This document shows, in pieces, positions 56,707 to 64,000 of a stretch of 64,000 bases of DNA (positions are counted from its first letter, which is position 1; every line of letters starts with the position of its first letter). Source of the DNA: Ctenosaura bakeri (taxonomy: Eukaryota; Chordata; Lepidosauria; Squamata; Iguanidae); assembly GCA_948474755.1 (NCBI GenBank), contig CAOLHI010000561.1:496001-560000 (forward strand), given 5' to 3'. A program made the translations under genes and the position numbers. The notes under the pieces were generated by a model, which was given only the letters and a program-made list of their open reading frames with translations, had not been told where the DNA came from and searched no databases.

Positions 56707-58344
56707 GTATAATATATCTCTAGACCAGTGCTTCTCAACCAAGCTTTCCTGGAAGTCTCAGATGTTATTAGGGGTTCGGCAAGAGCTTGTGACTGGAAAA
56801 TATATATTAGCAGTATACATAATAATTTTACACAGGGGTTTCTTGAGACCAAAAAGTTATTTCATGGTTACCTTCAGGTGAAAAGGTTGTAAACAGCTGC
56901 TCTAGAATATAAAATATTTTCTATTCTTTTACATTTCAAATTGTTTTACAAAGTTTAAACTGATTATATCATCCTCTGCCTTGGGATTTTTTGGTTATAG
57001 GTCAGTAAATATTTTAATAAAATAAATTGTAACAGACTTAGTCATGCGTCCAACACACCATCACTGAATAGATTTCAGAGGGCTAGTCAAAGCATTAGTA
57101 ATTCCAGCTCCAGCCCAAAGTTTCAATGTTGTGGTGGTTCCTAATTAACTAGATATCAAATTAAGAATAAAAGGGGAAATCTGAAACATCTTGTTTTTGC
57201 ACTGAAGCCTGTGTCCATACCACTCTCTCATTTCCACCAATCCATTGTCGCATTTAGCTATGGACATTCTCATTAGAATAATTTAAGCACCAGTTATTTG
57301 ATATTTGGGATGTGAGCCCTAGGAACTGTTCTTCTTGCTACTTCATCACGTAGCCTGGGAGAGCCAGCACATGGAAGAGATCAACTTACTGATGGCAGCT
57401 ACATATAGCATTGTCTACATTTCAAGGCATAGGCAAGTTCTGCTGTCATGATGACCTATATGCTATAGACATTTAGCTTAGACCTCTTAGTCACAAACAT
57501 CTTATTCCAGAGCTGATGCAATATCATACAAATGCAGAGCCATGACCAACCCTAGCTATGCAATGAGTAATCTCATCATCCACATCAGGACAGACAGTGG
57601 AAGCATGCTCCCTAAAATAACAGGACATAAGGTTAAGACGAGCATTTCCACTTGTTTGAAATGTCTGTGTAAATGTGCACTTTCCTAGAAAAAGGGCTTT
57701 TGCTTTTCTTTAAGTGTGCTTGGGAAGAAAGCAATAAGATACCCATACAGATTCAGAGTCACACAGTCCTATGCATGTGTTAGTGCAAATCTGCCTGTCC
57801 CTAAGTTTATAAAGCCAGTGAAAAACAACTCAGAGAGATTGAATAGGGTAAGAAGACTACTTAATTGTCAATTAAAAATTTCAGTTAAAAATGTCAATTG
57901 AGCTTTTAGGGTTTGTGTTCCCTATAAAAATTAAGTCAGTAGTGAACACATCCTCCATTTGAAATTTATATTCCCTTTGTCCTTTCAAAAAAAAAATACA
58001 CATTTGGGTTCCATTGGCTAGAACTTGTACATAGTTGTTTTACTAATCTTCATATGACTTTTCTCCCTCCTGTCCTAAAAGTCTGTGCTCTTATCCAAGA
58101 TCTCCCAGTTCAGGCCCTGGTGTCTCTTTATCTCTTCCCTACATCCTCTTACAAGGCAGTTTCCTTCCCTCTACTGCTCCCTTAGTTATACTGTAACACC
58201 CATTATCTTTCTTAAAGGTGCATATTCATTTCCTCATATTTTAAATCCATCTGTTAAAAAATACTAATTTTTCAATTATCTAAAACAATTCATTATTTTA
58301 TACTATGTGTTATCACCTGTTTACCTGAGAGTAAGTTCTAAATA
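56707..58344. other. Intergenic stretch, nothing recognised
   Basis: AT-rich. No exon or element is supported. Confidence 0.5.
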
Positions 58345-58475
58345 TCCTAAAGGCACCAGATTCTGTCTGATCTTGGAAGCTAAGCAGGATCAGCCCTGGT
58401 TGGTAGCTGTAGGCTATACTGCAGAGGAAAGAAATGGAAAACTCACCTCTGAGTATTTCTTCCTGGCATCTCAAT
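58345..58475 (+). repeat. 5S rRNA-derived SINE (SINE3 type)
   Basis: TCTGTCTGATCTTGGAAGCT and AAGCAGGATCAGCCCTGGTT are the 5S rRNA internal promoter region almost unchanged, then GCTGTAGGCTATACTGCAGA and GGAAAACTCACCTCTGAGTA as in the copy at 38200. Part of the 5S end is deleted. Confidence 0.8.
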
Positions 58476-58968
58476 TCTGTAACAGTTCACAAGGAAGTGA
58501 CTGCCACTCAGTTTAGTGGCGCTTAGTCCCAGATTAGAGCACATCACACTGAAGTCTGATCCTCTAAAGTCTTGGTTGTGCTTAAAACCATTGAGTGCAA
58601 TGGGCCTAGGGATTCTTAATTCCATGTGATCAGGATATTGGAAATAAGTTCTCACCCATTTATGTATCTGTACATGACAGAAGGTATGCTAAGCAGAAAA
58701 GTCCATGGTCAATTATGGACCTCTGGCAATGTTGCATCAAGGCAATCCCATAGTGAGAGCCACGTGCATTCCACAAATCTGCTATCGGGCACTGAAGCAT
58801 AAACATGGGAATAGTTACTATGTATTTCACAAACATGATGGTTGATCCAAGATAGTGAAGACTACAAAGGCACTCTGTGCATTTTTTAAAAAATGAATTA
58901 AAATGACAAGTAACAACCCTAGATCAGTCTGAGTTTAATTTTCTGCAGTTATACATTGTTCTTCTTTA

Positions 58969-59188
58969 GGAATGGTGTAGTGGTTTGAATGTTGAATCAG
59001 GACTGTGGATGACCAGGGTTCAAATTCCTGCTCAGTCATGGAAGCCTTCTGGGTGACCTTGGACAAGCTACTCTCTCTCAGCTTTAGAGGAAAGCAGTGG
59101 AAAGCCTCTTCTGAATAAATCTTGCCAAGAAAAACCCTGAGGGTCACCATAAGTCAGACTTGACTAGAAGGCGCATAATAACAATAGT
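58969..59188 (+). repeat. tRNA-derived SINE
   Basis: GAATGGTGTAGTGGTTTGAA, CCAGGGTTCAAATTCCTGCT (B box), tail GAAGGCGCATAATAACAATA. Confidence 0.85.
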
Positions 59189-59825
59189 GATTGTTTCACT
59201 AAAGGCTTGTCTTTTATTACCAATTATTATTTATTATCAATTACCGATTTCCTCCCAAAGTTTAATTTTGGGGGAAAAGTTTACTGGGATGGGAACATTT
59301 CAATTTTAGATGTAAAATTAATTACGCAGAATAAAAAAATCCTTTATTTATATGTGCATATGGCACAATTTACTTTTGTTTCATTTGCATTTGGCTATAT
59401 TGTACAAAATTCTCAGTGCTGTTCTTGCAGTCTCGGCACCACAAGTGTTACAAATAGATACCAAGGGAACCATATTGGCCACTAATTCCAGTTTTAGATC
59501 CTAAAAAAAAATTCTGAAAAGTTTTTTTTAAAATCTCATCTCATTCATGCTTTGTTTCAGTGGTATAGGGGCCCCTTCTGAGTAAATCTTGGTTGAAACA
59601 ATTAAAATAAGTTTTGCTGAATTAAATTAACAATCAACTTTTAATTAACAATCATATCTGCATAATAAAAAGATTTATTTTTAAAGTACGTACACTATTT
59701 TCATAGGCATCATCTTAGAAAAGTTCTTCTGTTCTGAAGTCTGAACAAAACAATGCTCTTAGGCTGCAGTCCTATACAGATATATCTGAAAGTAAGCCAA
59801 GTTGAATTTAGTGGGACTTCCATCT

Positions 59826-60345
59826 GGTGATGGTGATGACGATGATAATTGTGATGAAGATGATTCATTTCTATCCTGCCTTTCTCCCAATAATGGGACT
59901 CAAAGTGGCTTATAGCATGTTTAAAAACAACACAGATTAAAAACTATACGAAAACTTCAATAGAAGTATAAATATACAAGTTATTTAAAAGACAATTAAA
60001 CAATTTAATGAAGCTTAAAAGATTAAAATTCATTAAAAGAGAAAATACAAACCATAAAACAGCACAGCACACCATTAAAACCCCATCCCAGTCAGTTTCT
60101 AAAAACCTAACAACATAACAATATTTTAAGTTGCCAGTGGAAGGACACCAAGGGTGAAGCCAGCCAGGCCTCCCTAGAGAGGGAGTTCCAAAGTCTGGGA
60201 GCAGCAACTGACAAGACTCACTTGCTTATTCCCACCTGAGAATGTGGTGGGACAGAGAGAAGGGCCTCTTCAGAAGGCTTGAGATCTCTAATGGGCTAAT
60301 GAGCAGAGGATATATAATTGCACCATCAATGTGTGATCATACCTA
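59826..60345. repeat. Old LINE-like dispersed repeat, copy 3
   Basis: TTTCTATCCTGCCTTTCTCC, GGGACTCAAAGTGGCTTATA, then GAGAGGGAGTTCCAAAGTCT and GGTGGGACAGAGAGAAGGGC. Shares its order with 39545-40133. Confidence 0.5.
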
Positions 60346-60404
60346 AATAAACATTCCAAAGAAGAAGAAGAGGAGGAGGAGGAGGAAAATCTAATTGTGG
60401 GATG

Positions 60405-61110
60405 CCCCTGTCCATCACCACAACTCCCCTTCTAGAACGTTTCCTGGTATTGCTGTCAAACTGAATGGTCAGTAGTCACTCGGGTCCTCTTTTTTGCCAT
60501 TTTTGAAGAAGTGGCTCTGATTCTCTAAGGATTCTCAATGATTATTCACAGTGGCTCTCAGATTATATCCACAAGTTCTTTCAATACTCTTGAATGCAGC
60601 TCATCAGACCCTGGAGACTTGAATGCATTTAGAATAGCTAGGTATTGCTTTGTTGTTGTTATTGCATGCCTTCAAGTCATTTCTGACTGTAAGGTGAACC
60701 AATCATGGGGTTTTCTGGGGCTGAGAGTATGTGCTGTGCCCAGGGTCACTCAGTGAGTTTCAGTGGCTGAGTGGGGAATCGAACCCTGGTCTCCAGAGTT
60801 GTAGTCCAACATTCAAACCACTACACCACACTGGCTTTACTACCTCTTTACTTATTCTGGGCTGTAGCCTTCTTACTATATGAATAAGACATATAAGACA
60901 CCACTTAGAGCACTGTTTTCCTTTTGGGACAATCTGTCTGATTCATCAAATACATTTTTGCAAAAAGCTTTTAAATGGCTGATTAAATGGGGAAGCATTA
61001 CGTAATGTTGTCTTTGGCTGCTATGTTTCTCCTCTAACCCATTTATAAAGCCATGTTGTTCTCTTTAGAGGCTTTTGACCACAAACTAATTTGCTGAGGA
61101 TTTGTTTTAA
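60405..61110 (-). mobile_element. CR1 LINE fragment split by a SINE
   Basis: TTTCAATACTCTTGAATGCA and CTGGAGACTTGAATGCATTT parallel 2015-2070 of the CR1 at 690-2460. The sequence is interrupted at 60649-60836 and resumes TACCTCTTTACTTATTCTGG. Confidence 0.6.
60649..60836 (-). repeat. tRNA-derived SINE nested in CR1
   Basis: TTTGTTGTTGTTATTGCATG, TCACTCAGTGAGTTTCAGTG, AAACCACTACACCACACTGG. Confidence 0.85.
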
Positions 61111-61481
61111 TGAAGAGTGCTCTGCTTTTTTTCATCCTTTTGATTTTTAAATGGTTTTAAACATCTTAATTCAGTACTGTTTTGATACATTAATTGTTTT
61201 CTGTTTTTAACTATTAAAATTTGTTTTAACATTCTTTTTTATCTATATTGTAAGCCACTTTTAGTCATGCACTGGAGAAAAGGTGGGCTAATAAATAAAT
61301 AAATGAATGAGATGCAAATCTAGAGTTGAACAATAACTTTATTAGTAACATTATTAAATTTTGAACTTTTGTGCCCTCCCAATTCTCTGCTTTATACTCT
61401 GATGAAGAATCTGGAGAAGCTGAAAACTTGCCCACTTTTGTGGCATCTTAATGAAGGCACTGTCTAATTTTGGATTTTAAC

Positions 61482-62295
61482 TAGGGATGGGCCAATGGAA
61501 TCCTCGAATCCTGGGTAAGGATTTGAGATTCCTGAATCCGAATCCCTGTGCCAAAACAGGCAAATCGAATCTTTCGAATCCGCCAACCAAATAGATCGTT
61601 GGAGAATGGGATGCCTGAAAACCTGAGAGACCAGATAGTAAAGGGAAGATAGTAAGTAAGTGAGTTTTTCGCTTGGAGTAATAATAGTCTTTGCTAACAA
61701 TTTCAGAAATTACAGCTGGAGTTGTATTTTAACATATTTAAATTGAACATTTAATATTTAAGTTCAGTACTTGACTGGAAGCTACAGGCTTGAGATTTCA
61801 AGGACAGCTAAAACATTCCATTGCATAGCTCCCTTGCAAACCTCTTTCATACACAAATCTGGTGTTTAGAGTTTTACAAGGTGTCACAGCCTTCTCTGCC
61901 AAAGTGTACTGGTGCATCAGCAAACTATAAACCCCAGGATGCTAGAAGGAGCTATGCAAAGAAAAGCCAGTTTTGATCTGGATTATCTCTGTAGTCTAGT
62001 ATGTGGCCCTGTTTATATAGGCAGGAAAATGGGGGATTAATTCACATTTTTCTGCGTATGTAGAAAGGGCCTTCATGTCATTTTCAATCTGGGGAGATCC
62101 TGAGGCAAAACTATGACAAGGTTGACAAGGGAGGTTTGCCTTTGTCTTGGATTATCCTTCTTTCCCTTGCTTTTTAAACTCTTTTTTTTAAGAAAAGAAT
62201 TAAAAAGATTCGAGATTTGTGAATTTCGTGGATTCCCAGAACCTTCCAGGGATTTGGATCCAGATTCAGAAAATGCTGGATTCCTCCCATCCCTA
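61482..62295. mobile_element. hAT-like element, 814 bp
   Basis: Ends TAGGGATGGG and CCCATCCCTA, flanked by ATTTTAAC (61474-61481) and ATTTTTAC (62296-62303), an 8-bp duplication with one mismatch, as expected for hAT. Subterminal GGAATCC/GGATTCC words repeat on both sides. No transposase frame. Confidence 0.7.
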
Positions 62296-62614
62296 ATTTT
62301 TACCATAATTTAAAACTTTAAATAGAACAGCACTGCCCTCTAGTGTTGAATATCATGCCAGAGCAAACACTGACAAACATTATAAACAACCACTACATTT
62401 CGAGTAGGGGACAGATATTACAAGCTTATCCGAGAATAATGTTATTGAGCATCCTATATTACAAAATCAATTTTGAAATGTAGATGTACCATCTTGTCAC
62501 TGTGATAGAAGCACTGAGGTCCTCTGGAAACCAGTGGAATATATCTGCACATAACTGTTGCTACTTCAAGGCACATATGCAGAATTGTTGCCTCTCAGCT
62601 ATGCACTTCATGTT

Positions 62615-62921
62615 AGAGATGAGCACCTCCGGTGGCTCCAGAGGCCATTTGAATTGTCTTAGTGCAGTTGGGAGCTGCGTAGGCTGTCAAAACATGAAAT
62701 TAACAAAACCCAAAATGGTCAGAAGCCGATTTATGTTTTTGAAAAACTTTTTTCAGAATGTTAAACAGTACAGAGCAATCCTAGATGATTCCAGGAGCAG
62801 CAATTCATTCTCTTGTTTTACAGAATAGGACAGTCTGAAGAAATTGCATTATGGTCAGCAGCCACAAAAAGAGCCTTGGTGACTTTATGAGTCCCCAGGG
62901 TTGCACTTGGCCCATCCCTGA
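62615..62921. mobile_element. Possible related hAT-like element, decayed
   Basis: TAGAGATGAGCACCTCC at the left and TTGGCCCATCCCTGA at the right resemble the ends of 61482-62295. No clear duplication. Confidence 0.35.
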
Positions 62922-64000
62922 TATATAGTCAAGCCCATAGTAAAACCAGTGACCATGTGTATACTTCAAGTAGTTGTCTTCATAAATACTTGGTCACCAG
63001 GGGGGCCATCCCAGTCATATCAGTTCCAATGAAATCTCAAAAATATTTCCTTAGAGTGGATGGGAGATATCAGGCTTGCAAAGTCATTTTCTTCCTTTTT
63101 TAAATGTACAAGAACCCTAAAGTCTACCAACTGCAGCTTGAAACAAACAGCCCATCCACAATCAATCAATCAATCAGTCTCTACCTGGTTATCCCAAACT
63201 TTCTCCAGCTCAACAGTACAAACATAAAGGTAAACAGAGTAAAATACCAAATTCTCAGTCCACTAGCTAGATGGCCACTGCTGCTCAAACAGGCTTGCCC
63301 GGCTTCTGGCAGCCTCTTCAAAATCTGTTCTGGAAGGGCTGTGGGCCCCCCATAGTGGAAGGACAGGGATGCAGAGGTTCAAGGATGAGGACAGAACTCT
63401 GCTTGTGCAACATTGGATGTTACCCCTTGCTAACAAATAGGTATCAGAAATGATAGTCAAACTACTGCAAAGCACCAGGTGACTGATCAGCTTTGCCCAC
63501 TTGGGGCTGAGAGCAATCTAGGGTGCCAGGAAATGGTGAACTGAGGAAAGGCATATGAGAAGTGACATATGTTAAATAGTGTTGAAGAGGATGGAAGATA
63601 GTGAGTGCAACTAACTGAAAACAAGGATCTAATTTTTTTTACTATAAACCTTTTATACTTTTTGGGTAACTCAACGTAGTTTATGATTGTAAAAATAAGA
63701 TGAAGCCTACAATGTTTTTGCACAGGAGCACATGTACACAAGGAACTTTATTTGGGCACATGAAAATGGGCATATGGCAAACAATGAGCAGTCCTTTAGT
63801 GGCATATAGATATAATTTTCAATTGGTTGTGGTCATGTAGCCACTCAACACAAGCATATTGTGGTAAATCATCCTAAATGAGGGGTGGGATGTCCTCTGA
63901 GACTCCTCTGGACACCCAACAATCCCCCCACTATCCTTCTATTCCCACAACTCCAAAATTTTGGTTGAAAAACTGTATATTCCAGCTAGTGAAAAAATTA
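62922..64000. other. Right end of window, nothing recognised
   Basis: A short (AATC)n run near 63158-63176. No exon or element is supported. Confidence 0.5.

Noticed and set aside
58345..58475. A possible functional 5S rRNA gene
   Set aside because: The 5S-like part is incomplete, has an internal deletion and is joined to a SINE tail.

Overview
The window looks like nuclear DNA of a squamate reptile, most likely a lizard. It is AT-rich and intron-rich. It carries CR1, L2, L1 and RTE/BovB-type LINE pieces, tRNA-derived SINEs with (CAA)n tails, MIR/Sauria-like and 5S rRNA-derived SINEs, a mariner fossil and many short terminal-inverted-repeat elements. The taxon is inferred from this repeat mix and from protein similarity; nothing in the sequence names a species.

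One protein-coding gene dominates. It lies on the + strand from the ATG at 12250 to the stop at 43507-43509 and is the vertebrate ACC-synthase homologue ACCS, a PLP-dependent fold-type I aminotransferase-like protein. I can place 15 coding exons. All have GT/AG borders and compatible phases, and together they give 2,697 coding bases (898 codons plus stop). The enzyme part is encoded by the 3' end of exon 2 and by exons 3-15. The notable point is the N-terminus: a GC-rich first exon (12250-12910) encodes a trihelix Myb/SANT DNA-binding domain and splices in phase into exon 2. Exon 2 encodes a basic segment, a long charged coiled coil and then, in the same open frame, the start of the ACCS enzyme. 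The predicted product is DNA-binding domain, coiled coil, PLP enzyme and a roughly 100-residue C-terminal tail.

Region by region. 1-2460: decayed minus-strand CR1. 2461-4636: nothing recognised except one shared repeat. 4637-5328: CpG-rich, hairpin-rich inverted-repeat transposon. 5332-10760: SINEs, CR1 ends, two fold-back MITEs and a truncated TMEM14-like retrocopy. 10761-11159: a MITE holding a copy of the ACCS leader. 11400-12910: CpG island, one-armed MITE, leader and exon 1. 12911-17001: intron 1, with a palindromic MITE and a 72-bp minisatellite. 17002-43509: the other ACCS exons, with introns holding SINEs, a 5'-truncated L1 with an 11-bp target-site duplication, RTE and mariner fossils, a Tigger-like MITE and LINE ends. 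43510-64000: no gene found; CR1, L2, SINEs, a possible solo LTR and hAT-like and Tc1/mariner-like elements. In human the next gene is EXT2, but no EXT2 coding exon is visible here.

A family of PIF/Harbinger-like fold-back MITEs (ends GGCC[A/C]TTTCCGCA, 3-bp duplications such as TAT and TTA) clusters around the first exon. One copy has captured about 225 bp of the gene's leader.
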